Position numbers and translations under genes: made by a program. 64,000 bases of DNA from Sphingomonas edaphi (GTDB lineage Bacteria > Pseudomonadota > Alphaproteobacteria > Sphingomonadales > Sphingomonadaceae). Every line of letters starts with the position of its first letter. Position 1 is the stretch's first letter. The DNA lies in the NCBI RefSeq assembly GCF_003583725.1, contig NZ_QXTF01000001.1, positions 186,001-250,000 of the forward strand, written 5' to 3'. A model generated the notes under the pieces. The model had not been told where the DNA came from. It searched no databases and was given only the letters and a program-made list of their open reading frames with translations. This document shows, in pieces, positions 1-8,412 of this stretch.

Positions 1-1
1 G

Positions 2-718
2 CTGACGCCAATCCAATTAGCCGCCGAACGGCTCCAGCGCCGCTACGGTAGCGAGATCGGCTCGGATCCCGAGACCTTCTCACGGCTGACCGACACGATC
101 GTTCGGCAGGTGGGCGACCTACGGCGCATGGTCGATGAGTTCTCAAACTTCGCGAGGATGCCCAAGCCTGTTTTCCGTCAGGAGAATGTGCACGACATCG
201 CCCGCGCGGCGCTCTTCCTGCATGAAGTTGCTCATCCAGGCATTTCTTTCTCACTAGACCCGGCAACCGGCCCAATTCCACTGGTTTGCGATCGCAGACA
301 GTTGGGCCAGGCCTTGACCAATGTCGTCAAGAATGCGGTCGAAGCTATCGAAGCCCGACGCAAGTCCGGAGATGGTAATCCTGACGGGGATCGGATTGAT
401 CTCGCGATCAGCCGCGACGACGAGCAGCTGGTGCTCGACATCACTGACACCGGCATTGGCCTGCCGCAGGACCGAGAGCGGCTGACCGAGCCGTATATGA
501 CGACGCGCGTTCGCGGAACCGGGCTGGGCCTCGCAATCGTTAAGAAGATCGTCGAAGAACATCTCGGCGAAATAGCGTTTCTCGACCGGCCCGGGGGAGG
601 AACGAGAGTGCGGATTGCCTTCGATGCCGACCGATTGGCGGCATTGGAAACTGAAGGCCCTGCGGCGCTCCGCACCAAGGGTGACGACGACGAATATGAT
701 GAGGAGGAGCCAAGCTAA
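2..718 (+). CDS. ntrY: Nitrogen regulation sensor histidine kinase NtrY, C-terminal part
   Basis: This is the C-terminal end of a membrane sensor kinase that phosphorylates NtrX; the gene begins upstream of the window. The open frame runs from base 2 and opens with LTPIQLAAERL, the residues that directly follow the phosphoacceptor His in the NtrY H-box, so the His itself lies just outside. The N-box (VVKNAVEAIE), the G1 box (DTGIGLP) and the G2 box (GTGLGLAIV) of the HATPase domain follow in order. The last 25 or so residues are acidic (DDDEYDEEE). Its TAA stop overlaps the ntrX start by one base (TAATG), which implies translational coupling. The identification is firm because of the pairing with ntrX. 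Confidence 0.93.
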   Translation: MTPIQLAAERLQRRYGSEIGSDPETFSRLTDTIVRQVGDLRRMVDEFSNFARMPKPVFRQENVHDIARAALFLHEVAHPGISFSLDPATGPIPLVCDRRQLGQALTNVVKNAVEAIEARRKSGDGNPDGDRIDLAISRDDEQLVLDITDTGIGLPQDRERLTEPYMTTRVRGTGLGLAIVKKIVEEHLGEIAFLDRPGGGTRVRIAFDADRLAALETEGPAALRTKGDDDEYDEEEPS

Positions 719-2097
719 TGGCGCTCGAAGTGCTGGTAGTGGACGATGAAGCCGACATTCGGGAGCTCGTTGCAGGCGTCCTAGAAGATGAGGGCTACGC
801 GGTCCGCTCAGCTGCAGATAGCACCAGCGCGCTTGATGCGATCGATGACCGGCGGCCCAGCCTAGTCCTGCTCGATGTCTGGCTTCAGGGCTCAAAGCTC
901 GACGGGCTGCAACTGCTTGAACAGATCAAGGGTCGCGACCCGACACTGCCGGTGCTGATGATCAGCGGCCACGGAAATCTAGACACCGCCGTTGCCGCTA
1001 TCCGAGAGGGAGCCGTCGATTTCATTGAGAAGCCGTTCAAGGCAGACAGGCTGCTGCACCTGGTCGGGCGGGCAACCGAAACCGACCGGCTGCGCCGGGA
1101 AAATGCCAACCTTCGAATGCAGGTCGGCCCGGACGATCAGCTCGATGGCACGTCGGTTGCGATCAATACGGTCCGGGCGACCCTCAAACGCGTCGCCCCG
1201 ACGGGCAGCCGCGTAATGATCACCGGACCCGCGGGCGTCGGCAAGGAAATCGCTGCCCGGATGATCCATAACTGGAGTCCGCGGTCGGCAGCGCCGTTCA
1301 TCGTGCTCTCTGCCGCAATGATGACTCCGGAGCGGGTGGAAGAGGAGCTGTTCGGGATCGAACAGAACGGCGTTTCACGACCGGGGCTGCTGGAACAAGC
1401 CCACGGCGGAACGCTGTTCCTCGATGAAATCGCGGACATGCCGGCGACGACGCAAGCCAAGATCCTGCGGGTACTGACCGATCAAAGTTACACTCGCGTC
1501 GGCGGCCAAAGACCTGTGAAGGTTGATGTCCGCGTGCTGTCCGCAACATCCCGGAACTTAGCGGACGAAATCAGCGAGGGGCGGTTCCGCGAAGACCTAT
1601 ACTACCGGCTGAACGTCGTCCCCGTGCGAATTCCCCCGCTGCGCGAGCGCCGTGAGGACATTCCAGAGCTGGTCAACCACTTCCTGGCTCGCTTCGCTGC
1701 CGAACGGCGCATCCAGACACCGGAGCTCTCAAAGGATGCGATGGCCGCGTTGCAGGCGCATGATTGGCCGGGGAATGTCCGCCAGCTCCGGAATATTATC
1801 GAGCGCACCCTAATCCTCACGCCCGGGGATCGCGTTGGATGCATCGAGGTCGATCTACTGCCGCAAGAGATCATCGATTCACAAGGCTCTGCGGGCCTCG
1901 GGGGTGCATCGATGGCGATTATGGGCTCGCCTTTACGGGAAGCACGGGAGAGTTTCGAGCGGGAGTATCTGAAAATCCAGATCCGCCGCTTTTCCGGCAA
2001 CATCTCTCGAACAGCATCGTTCATCGGTATGGAACGCTCGGCGCTCCACCGAAAGCTGAAGGCGCTTGGACTCGGCGATAAGCGTGATGAGGAATAG
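718..2097 (+). CDS. ntrX: NtrX-family response regulator, AAA+ type, without GAFTGA
   Basis: 459-residue partner of NtrY. It has an N-terminal receiver domain with acidic pair D9/D10, phosphoacceptor D53 and conserved K105; then an AAA+ domain with Walker A GPAGVGK (about 170-176) and Walker B GGTLFLDE (about 230-237); and a C-terminal Fis-type helix-turn-helix (GNISRTASFIGMERSALHRKL). The segment that carries GAFTGA in sigma-54 activators reads FGIEQNGVSRPGLLEQ here (about 212-227), so the sigma-54 contact loop is missing or replaced. Loss of this loop is known for some alphaproteobacterial NtrC/NtrX proteins that act with other sigma factors or as repressors. It is one base into ntrY and 8 bases before hfq. 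Confidence 0.95.
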   Translation: MALEVLVVDDEADIRELVAGVLEDEGYAVRSAADSTSALDAIDDRRPSLVLLDVWLQGSKLDGLQLLEQIKGRDPTLPVLMISGHGNLDTAVAAIREGAVDFIEKPFKADRLLHLVGRATETDRLRRENANLRMQVGPDDQLDGTSVAINTVRATLKRVAPTGSRVMITGPAGVGKEIAARMIHNWSPRSAAPFIVLSAAMMTPERVEEELFGIEQNGVSRPGLLEQAHGGTLFLDEIADMPATTQAKILRVLTDQSYTRVGGQRPVKVDVRVLSATSRNLADEISEGRFREDLYYRLNVVPVRIPPLRERREDIPELVNHFLARFAAERRIQTPELSKDAMAALQAHDWPGNVRQLRNIIERTLILTPGDRVGCIEVDLLPQEIIDSQGSAGLGGASMAIMGSPLREARESFEREYLKIQIRRFSGNISRTASFIGMERSALHRKLKALGLGDKRDEE

Positions 2098-2105
2098 TCT
2101 AAGCA

Positions 2106-2600
2106 ATGGCTGAAAAGACGCTGAGTTTGCAGGATCAATTCCTAAACTCGATCCGCCGATCCAAGACACCTGTGACCATTTTCCTGGTCAAGGGTGTTAA
2201 GCTCCAGGGGATCGTGACCTGGTTCGACGCCTTTTCGCTGCTGCTCCGGCGCGACGGAAGCAGCCAGCTCGTATATAAGCATGCGATCTCCACAATCATG
2301 CCCGCCGAACCGCCAGCGGACCTCGTTATTTCAAGCGTCGGGGAGGGGGGCAATGGTCGAAGGCCTGCCCTGCAGGACATTTTTCTGCAGGCCGCCGGAC
2401 GCCAGCAGGAACTGATGACGATCTTCTTGGTGAATGGCGTAATGCTTCAAGGGGTTGTCGGTGCTTTCGACCAATTTTCCTTGCTCCTTGAGCGAGGAGG
2501 GCAAGTCCAGTTGGTGTACAAGCACGCAATATCGACCATGCAGCCTCATGAGGCGCTCCGATTGGGCGAAGACGAGTCAGGCGCGGGAGATGATAGCTGA
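2106..2600 (+). CDS. hfq: RNA chaperone Hfq with two tandem Sm domains
   Basis: 164 residues, about twice the usual core. Residues 6-66 form a complete Hfq Sm fold ([13 protein letters not shown] ... LVYKHAIST), and residues 88-148 form a second one ([13 protein letters not shown] ... LVYKHAIST). They are joined by a linker of about 20 residues and followed by a short acidic tail. Both copies keep the Sm2 signature YKHAIS (57-62 and 138-143) and the FDxFSLLL strand. The first keeps the basic lateral rim (RRSK) that binds U-rich RNA, while the second has GRQQE there, so the halves have diverged in function. Double-Sm Hfq is known in Zymomonas and other sphingomonads. A ring of six Sm folds would need three chains, which is an inference. 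Confidence 0.95.
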   Translation: MAEKTLSLQDQFLNSIRRSKTPVTIFLVKGVKLQGIVTWFDAFSLLLRRDGSSQLVYKHAISTIMPAEPPADLVISSVGEGGNGRRPALQDIFLQAAGRQQELMTIFLVNGVMLQGVVGAFDQFSLLLERGGQVQLVYKHAISTMQPHEALRLGEDESGAGDDS

Positions 2601-3895
2601 GCGTTTTTAATCGCAATGACGACAGCGGCGTAACGCGTGGGGAGCGAGCTTTGCTCGTCGTACCCGAACGCGTCGGGGAGGGAGGACTGCGGTCGATCGA
2701 AGCCCGGGTCGAGGAGGCAGCCGGTCTCGCGGCGGCGATCGGCATCGACGTCGTGGCGAAGAGGTCCTACCGGCTTCGCCAGGTTCGCCCAGCAAGCTTG
2801 TTCGGCAAAGGGCAAGCCGAGGAAATCGCAACGATCGCCGAAGAAAATGAGGCAACGCTGCTGCTCGTCGACGCGGCATTGTCACCTGTCCAGCAGAAGA
2901 CCCTCGAAGAATTGACCAAGTGCAAGGTCATTGATCGCACTGGCCTGATTCTGGAGATCTTCGGCGAGCGTGCCGCGACGGCCGAAGGGCGGCTTCAAGT
3001 CGAGCTGGCCCACCTAGATTATCAGGCAGGCCGGCTGGTTCGCAGCTGGACCCACCTTGAGCGTCAGCGCGGCGGCTTCGGCTTCCTCGGCGGGCCTGGT
3101 GAAACGCAGATCGAGGCCGACAGGCGAATGATCCGTGACCGGATGGCACGGATTCGGAAGGAACTCGCCCAAGTCACGCGAACGCGGGGACTTCACCGTG
3201 ACCGACGTCAAAAAGCGCCTTGGCCCGTCATCGCGCTGGTCGGCTATACGAACGCCGGGAAGTCCACGCTCTTCAACCGTATGACGCAGGCTTCAGTGAT
3301 GGCCGAGGATTTGCTGTTCGCAACGCTTGATCCGACCATGCGGCACGTGAAAATACCGGGCTTTGACAAAGCGATCCTTTCAGACACCGTCGGTTTTGTC
3401 TCAAATCTTCCAACTGAATTGGTCGCCGCGTTTCGTGCAACGCTGGAAGAGGTGGAGTCCGCTGACTTGATCCTGCACGTCCGCGATATCTCCCATCCTG
3501 ACTCAGAAGCTCAGGCAGCCGATGTCGAGGCAGTTTTGGCGTCTCTGGGCTTGGACAAGGATGAGTCGCCGCCGCGGATCGAAGTCTGGAACAAGATCGA
3601 TGCACTCGACGACGAAAACCGGGCGCGAATTTTGACAGAAGCTGCGCGGAAAGAGCGCGTCGTGCCCGTATCGGCAATTACCGGTGATGGAATCGACGAC
3701 CTGCGCGAAGTGATTGCGGGCGAACTCCACTCAGGCGCGCAAACACATCAACTAACGCTGGAGGCGGGCGACGGGACCAGGGCGGCGTGGCTTCATGCGC
3801 GTGGAGAGGTTGTCGAGCAGCGAAGCGAGGGAGACCGGTTACATCTGGCCGTGAAGCTTAGTCCCGAGAACTGGGCTCGCTTCCAGCGCCTTTAG
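2597..3895 (+). CDS. hflX: Ribosome-associated GTPase HflX
   Basis: GTPase that splits stalled ribosomes. It has the N-terminal HflX domain ([18 protein letters not shown], with the [15 protein letters not shown] motif) and a TrmE/Era-like G domain with G1 [10 protein letters not shown]3 DTVGF and G4 NKID. The first ATG/GTG/TTG in frame is TTG at 2651, but the frame is open back to 2594 and encodes the family-like N-terminus [19 protein letters not shown] place the start at CTG 2597, overlapping the hfq stop as CTGA, with GGAGA at 2586-2590 six bases upstream; that gives 432 residues. TTG 2651 is the conventional alternative. The 3' end overlaps mazG (convergent) by 38 bases. Confidence 0.9.
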   Translation: MSVFNRNDDSGVTRGERALLVVPERVGEGGLRSIEARVEEAAGLAAAIGIDVVAKRSYRLRQVRPASLFGKGQAEEIATIAEENEATLLLVDAALSPVQQKTLEELTKCKVIDRTGLILEIFGERAATAEGRLQVELAHLDYQAGRLVRSWTHLERQRGGFGFLGGPGETQIEADRRMIRDRMARIRKELAQVTRTRGLHRDRRQKAPWPVIALVGYTNAGKSTLFNRMTQASVMAEDLLFATLDPTMRHVKIPGFDKAILSDTVGFVSNLPTELVAAFRATLEEVESADLILHVRDISHPDSEAQAADVEAVLASLGLDKDESPPRIEVWNKIDALDDENRARILTEAARKERVVPVSAITGDGIDDLREVIAGELHSGAQTHQLTLEAGDGTRAAWLHARGEVVEQRSEGDRLHLAVKLSPENWARFQRL

Positions 3896-4682
3896 CTGAT
3901 TTGGCGGCGATCCATAGCTGCTCCATCTGCTCAAGTGAAAGGTCACTAAAGCCTGGGGTTGCCTCGATCGCCCGGAAGCGCTCCTCGAATTTCCGGTTAG
4001 CCTTTCGCAAGGCCTCTTCCGGGTCGATCTTCAGATGCCGTGCGAAGTTTACGGCGGCAAATAGGAGGTCGCCGACCTCCTCCTCGAGCTCCTCCGGAGG
4101 TGCCGCAGCAATTTCGTCGAGCTCCTCGCGAATTTTTGCTTTCGGCCCTTCAATGTCCGGCCAGTCAAATCCGGCCCTGGCTGCACGTTTTTGAAGCTTT
4201 GCGGCACGCTCAAGGGCTGGGAGGGCGAGGGCAACGCCGCTCAGAGCGCTCTTGTCCGGGTGGCTGGCTCGTTCTTCGGCTTTGATGACCTCCCACAGGT
4301 GATGACCACCATCGGCCGCATCGCCAAAGATGTGAGGATGGCGCCGCTCAAGTTTGTCGCAGACGGCAGTCAGCACGTCTGCGATCGAGAAATGGCCGAG
4401 TTCTTCAGCCATGCGTGAATGGAAAACGACCTGTAGTTGCAGGTCTCCCAACTCGTCGGCCAACTGAGCCATGTCCCGACGATGGATGGCGTCCGCCACT
4501 TCATAGGCTTCCTCGATCGTGAACGGAGCGATCGTATCGAACGTCTGTACACGGTCCCATTCGCACCCAGTTGCAGGGTCCCGTAGGCGAGCCATGATCT
4601 GCACAAGGCGATGTAGGGCCGCACCGTCACGGCCTTGGCGATCAGTGACATCCGATTCCTGAGGGAAGTGCTCATATTCCAT
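3858..4682 (-). CDS. mazG: Nucleoside triphosphate pyrophosphohydrolase MazG
   Basis: Hydrolyses (d)NTPs to the monophosphate and pyrophosphate, clearing aberrant nucleotides. About 274 residues with two MazG helical repeats: the first carries CEWDRVQTFDTIAPFTIEEAYE with the metal-binding EExxE pattern, and the second EELDEIAAAPPEELEEEVGDLL. The start is taken as ATG 4682; a GTG at 4697 is also in frame. Transcription converges on hflX and the coding regions overlap. Upstream (4683-4764) is an unusually A+T-rich stretch that could hold the promoter. The fusion of two MazG domains and the length fit the family. Confidence 0.93.
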   Translation of the reverse strand: MEYEHFPQESDVTDRQGRDGAALHRLVQIMARLRDPATGCEWDRVQTFDTIAPFTIEEAYEVADAIHRRDMAQLADELGDLQLQVVFHSRMAEELGHFSIADVLTAVCDKLERRHPHIFGDAADGGHHLWEVIKAEERASHPDKSALSGVALALPALERAAKLQKRAARAGFDWPDIEGPKAKIREELDEIAAAPPEELEEEVGDLLFAAVNFARHLKIDPEEALRKANRKFEERFRAIEATPGFSDLSLEQMEQLWIAAKSAKGAGSEPSSRD

Positions 4683-4764
4683 TGCAGATCTCAGCACACC
4701 TTGAAGTATGATAATATGTATTATGTTAAATGCGAACAGCTAATAGCAGAGCGATTTCATGGGA
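4683..4764 (-). promoter_or_regulatory. A+T-rich intergenic spacer, probable mazG promoter region
   Basis: 82 bases between mazG and the retropepsin-like gene. The stretch around 4705-4735 is far richer in A+T than its surroundings and contains TATTAT-like hexamers on the minus strand. I cannot fix a -35/-10 pair with confidence. Confidence 0.3.
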
Positions 4765-5352
4765 TTAGCTTACTAGCACAAGCCATCGTCCCTCGACTCC
4801 CCAGCGCCGCAGCGACGACAGGTAATTCATGCCCAGAACATTCAAGTCTTCATGGTCTGCGACATGAATGCCAACATCCGTCCGCTCGATCGGCCCAACT
4901 GCAAGGCTATCCGCTTTTCCTGTTGAGACACGAAGCATCCCGTTGCCAGTGCGGACAACCTGGTTGCGGGTTAAACTGATCGGAACGCCTGCAGCCTTCG
5001 CCGTTTCTCGACCAATCGTGGTCATTGTGGCTCCGCTGTCGACGAGGAATTTGACCGGGCTGCCGTTCAACGAGCCCTCAACCCAGAAATGGCCGTCGAT
5101 GGACATCGGGATCCGCACTTCCTGGTCCTCAACGACCGGATCACCAGTCGCTTCGGCCTTGATGCGTTGCGCCACATAGCCAAGGTCATCTCTGAACGTA
5201 AAAAGCACGAAGCCGGCGCCGAAAATGCCAATCCATGCGAGCGCCATAGTGAGCAGTTTGGCGAAGGGTTCTCGACGAGAAATCAATGATCCACCGACCA
5301 GCATCATGGCGATCAGCAGGTAAAGGCTGCCGAGCATCCAGTCGTTCGTCAC
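4765..5352 (-). CDS. Retropepsin-like aspartic protease, membrane-anchored
   Basis: 195 residues. Two N-terminal hydrophobic segments (about 7-22 and 34-52) precede a soluble domain with the single-lobe aspartic protease motif VDSGATMTTI (about 105-114) and the later hydrophobic strand VLGMNYL. This matches the clan AA retropepsin-like family common in alphaproteobacteria, which acts as a homodimer because each chain supplies one Asp. The active domain is probably periplasmic. Substrates are unknown. It is the last gene of the minus-strand chain, and its start overlaps the end of the metallo-hydrolase gene by 4 bases. Confidence 0.85.
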   Translation of the reverse strand: MTNDWMLGSLYLLIAMMLVGGSLISRREPFAKLLTMALAWIGIFGAGFVLFTFRDDLGYVAQRIKAEATGDPVVEDQEVRIPMSIDGHFWVEGSLNGSPVKFLVDSGATMTTIGRETAKAAGVPISLTRNQVVRTGNGMLRVSTGKADSLAVGPIERTDVGIHVADHEDLNVLGMNYLSSLRRWGVEGRWLVLVS

Positions 5353-6113
5353 AAAAGGAACTCCTGTCCGTCGAACGCAGGCGCTGCCCAGTCGGGCAAG
5401 ACCGAAATAAGCGTGGCATAATCCATGCTCTTGTCGAGATGCGTCAGCAACAATTGCCCGACATTTAGAGACCTGGCCCAGCCGAGTACGGCATCAAGAT
5501 GGGCATGCGTTGGATGTGGCTCAAGCCGCTGGCAATCACAAATCCACAGATCAACGCCTTGATACAAACGCGCCATATCATCGGTTAAGTCGTGGAAATC
5601 GATGGCGTAAGCTGCAGTAGCCTGACCCTCGTCAATGCGAATACCGAGCGAGGTAATTCCGCCGTGAGGTTGATCGGTGAAACTCAGCTGCGCAGTTCCC
5701 AACAGATATTCTTTGCCAATTTCGACTGGCATCACGACTGCCGGATAAAGTGGCGATCCATCAAAGGCATAGGCAAATCGCTTACCAAGTCGCCGCAGTG
5801 TTTCCGACCGGGCCAGCAACGGCACCGGCCGCCCGATGAGATGGGAAAGTTGCCGCACATCGTCGATGCCGTGACAATGGTCCGCATGGTCGTGCGTCAC
5901 CAGGACGGCATCAATCGCATCGACGTCCGCCGCTATGAGCTGCTCGCGCATGTCCGGTCCGCAGTCGACCAGCAGCCGCTCGCCTGCGCTTTCCACTAAG
6001 ATTGAAGATCGCGTGCGACGATTCTTGGGCTCTGATGGATCGCAATCGCCCCAATCATTCCCGATCCGCGGCACGCCGGAAGAGGTACCGCAGCCGAGGA
6101 TCCTGATCTTCAC
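5349..6113 (-). CDS. Metallo-beta-lactamase-fold hydrolase, PhnP-like
   Basis: 254 residues. It has the MBL metal site THDHADH (73-79), an upstream LLVDCGPDMREQL strand and a late LLLTHLDKSMDY His motif. The N-terminal ILGCGTSSGVPRIG loop is typical of the PhnP-like/phosphodiesterase branch. The family includes cyclic phosphate diesterases and RNase Z relatives; no phosphonate genes are nearby, so a general phosphodiesterase role is the safest reading. It overlaps the tatD-like gene by 4 bases. Confidence 0.88.
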   Translation of the reverse strand: MKIRILGCGTSSGVPRIGNDWGDCDPSEPKNRRTRSSILVESAGERLLVDCGPDMREQLIAADVDAIDAVLVTHDHADHCHGIDDVRQLSHLIGRPVPLLARSETLRRLGKRFAYAFDGSPLYPAVVMPVEIGKEYLLGTAQLSFTDQPHGGITSLGIRIDEGQATAAYAIDFHDLTDDMARLYQGVDLWICDCQRLEPHPTHAHLDAVLGWARSLNVGQLLLTHLDKSMDYATLISVLPDWAAPAFDGQEFLL

Positions 6114-6889
6114 GCGGCGGCTTTATCAAACAGTCTGAAGAAGTTGGCGGTAGTTGCGGCGGAAAGCTCATCAAGCGGCTCGTCGCGCAGGTCCGACAGG
6201 AAAGCAGCCGTATCGGCAACGAAAGCGGGCTCGCACGTCTGGCCACGATGAGGCACCGGCGCAAGGAATGGCGCATCCGTCTCGACCAGCAGCCGGTCCC
6301 GCGGGATGATTTTCGCCGTTTCTTGAAGTTCCTTGGCGTTCTTGAACGTCACTATCCCTGACAAGGAAACATAAAAGCCCAAGTCCAAGGCAGTCCGGGC
6401 AAGGCTCGCGCTTCCGGTAAAGCAGTGCAGCACACCGGCGACGCCCCCCTTCCCGACTTCGCGGGTCAGAATGTCTGCCGTATCCTCCTCAGCGTCGCGG
6501 GTGTGGACGACCAAAGGCAGACCCGTTGCCCGGGCGGCCTCGATGTGCGCCTGAAACCGCTCACGCTGCGCCGCTCGATCCGACTTGTCGTAATAATAGT
6601 CCAGTCCGCACTCCCCGATCGCAACCACACGCGGGTGACCGGCCGCTTCTATCAGCATGGCGGCGCCTAGGTCTGGGTGCGTGTCGGCCTCGTGGGGATG
6701 CACACCAATGCTCGCCCAGACGTCATCATTGCGCTCGGCAACGCCGACCACATTTGACCATTCTTTCTGCTTGGTCGAAATGTTGAGAAAGCCCCGAACG
6801 CCGCGCGATCTTGCCGCTTGGAGGACTTCGTCCTGACGCTCCGCGAGACCCTCGTAATTGAGGTGACAATGACTGTCGATCAGGCTCAT
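6110..6889 (-). CDS. tatD: TatD-family metal-dependent deoxyribonuclease
   Basis: 259 residues with the amidohydrolase-type TIM-barrel ligands: DSHCHLNY near the N-terminus, IGECGLDYYYDKS around 90, HTRDAEEDT around 130, LHCFTGS around 155 and ETDAPFLAPVPHRG around 205. These are the family signatures. The activity is expected to be 3'-5' exonuclease/deadenylase-like nuclease action. The position directly after metG is a widely conserved pairing, and the coding regions overlap by 4 bases. Which TatD paralogue this is cannot be told. Confidence 0.93.
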   Translation of the reverse strand: MSLIDSHCHLNYEGLAERQDEVLQAARSRGVRGFLNISTKQKEWSNVVGVAERNDDVWASIGVHPHEADTHPDLGAAMLIEAAGHPRVVAIGECGLDYYYDKSDRAAQRERFQAHIEAARATGLPLVVHTRDAEEDTADILTREVGKGGVAGVLHCFTGSASLARTALDLGFYVSLSGIVTFKNAKELQETAKIIPRDRLLVETDAPFLAPVPHRGQTCEPAFVADTAAFLSDLRDEPLDELSAATTANFFRLFDKAAA

Positions 6890-8388
6890 GCCGCCTCCTC
6901 TTCGAGCTCCAACCGCGGGAACAACGGGACGGGCTGGTCAATGGGCGCGCCGTCTTTTCCGCTGTCAATCAGGTGGATGATCTTGCCGGCAGACTCTGGG
7001 ATCACAGGCGCGACCGCCTCGGCGAGCCTCCGAATGGCGGAAATCAACGTGCCAAGTACCGCCGCCATTCGCTCGGGGTCAGTCTTGCGAAGTGTCCAAG
7101 GGGCGGCCTCGTCAATATAAGCATTGCAGGCGAATACCGCCCCCATCCAGGCATCGAGGCCGACCGAGAACGCAAAGCGGTCGAATTCCTTGGCTAGATT
7201 TTCACATGCGTGATCGACGCGATCGAGCAACTCCCGGTCTTGATAGAGTTCACCAGCCGGAGGAAGTACCCCGCCCAGATTCTTGAAAACCATCGATAAA
7301 CTGCGCTGCGCTAGGTTCCCGAAGCTGTTTGCTAGCTCACTGTTCACTCGATTGACGATCGCCTCGTGGCTGTACGCTCCATCCTGCCCGAAGCTAACTT
7401 CTCGAAGGAGGAAATATCGGAGCGCGTCGACGCCGTAGCGATCTGCCATTTCCATCGGATCCACCACATTGCCGAGCGATTTCGACATCTTCTCACCGCC
7501 CTTGGCAAGAATGAAGCCGTGGCCGAACACCTGCCGCGGCAGGGGCAATCCCGCCGACATCAGGAACGCCGGCCAATACACCGCGTGGAAGCGAACAATG
7601 TCTTTCCCGATGAGATGGACGTCGGCTGGCCAGTACCGCGCAAAATCTCCGCCCATGTCCGGGTAGCCCAAACCACTCATGTAAGTCGTGAGTGCGTCGA
7701 CCCAGACGTACATCACGTGGCCTGGCGAGCCCGGCACGGGGACACCCCAATCAAAGCTGGTCCGTGAGACGCTCAGATTCTTGAGGCCGCCTTCGACAAA
7801 TCGAACAACTTCGTTTCGGCGCCCCTCCGGCATGATGAAGCCCGGCTGTTCGTTGTACAGCTTGAGGAGCGGCTCCTGATATTTCGAAAGGCGGAAGAAC
7901 CAGGTCTCTTCGGCCGTCCACTCAACGGGGGTTCCTTGCGGAGAAAGCTTTTCGCCCCCCTCCCCGGCGACGAGCTCGCTTTCGTCGTAGAACGCTTCGT
8001 CGCGAACCGAGTACCAGCCCTCATAGCGATCAAGGTACAAGTCCCCGGCCGCTTCCATCGCTTGCCAGATCGCTTGGCTGGCCTTGTGATGAGGGGCGTC
8101 ACTAGTCCGCATGAAACAATCATAGGAAATGTTAAGTCGGGCGCACATTTCCTTGAAATAAGCAGACATTTCGGTCGCAAAATCGAGCGTATCCCGCCCT
8201 GCGGCGCGAGCCGTCTGAACCATTTTTAGTCCATGCTCGTCCGTTCCGGTCACGAAACGCACGTCGCGGCCCTGTGCGCGGCGAAATCGCGCCATGGCGT
8301 CGGCAGCGATCGCCTCGTAGGCGTGGCCGATATGGGGTCGACCATTGGGATAGCTGATAGCGGTAGTGATGTAGAAGGGCTCGGCCAT
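6886..8388 (-). CDS. metG: Methionyl-tRNA synthetase, short form
   Basis: 500 residues. It charges tRNA-Met and initiator tRNA. The class I signature HIGH lies at about 19-22 and KMSKS in GEKMSKSLGNV near 300. The knuckle region between them lacks the Cys pairs of the zinc-binding E. coli type, and the C-terminal tRNA-binding dimerisation domain is absent, as is normal for alphaproteobacteria. The start is ATG 8388 with AGGG eight bases upstream; an in-frame TTG lies two codons earlier. It sits between holB (18-25 base gap) and tatD in the tmk-holB-metG-tatD order seen across the class. Confidence 0.96.
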   Translation of the reverse strand: MAEPFYITTAISYPNGRPHIGHAYEAIAADAMARFRRAQGRDVRFVTGTDEHGLKMVQTARAAGRDTLDFATEMSAYFKEMCARLNISYDCFMRTSDAPHHKASQAIWQAMEAAGDLYLDRYEGWYSVRDEAFYDESELVAGEGGEKLSPQGTPVEWTAEETWFFRLSKYQEPLLKLYNEQPGFIMPEGRRNEVVRFVEGGLKNLSVSRTSFDWGVPVPGSPGHVMYVWVDALTTYMSGLGYPDMGGDFARYWPADVHLIGKDIVRFHAVYWPAFLMSAGLPLPRQVFGHGFILAKGGEKMSKSLGNVVDPMEMADRYGVDALRYFLLREVSFGQDGAYSHEAIVNRVNSELANSFGNLAQRSLSMVFKNLGGVLPPAGELYQDRELLDRVDHACENLAKEFDRFAFSVGLDAWMGAVFACNAYIDEAAPWTLRKTDPERMAAVLGTLISAIRRLAEAVAPVIPESAGKIIHLIDSGKDGAPIDQPVPLFPRLELEEEAA

Positions 8389-8412
8389 GGGCAAGGCCCT
8401 AGCCGCCCGCCC

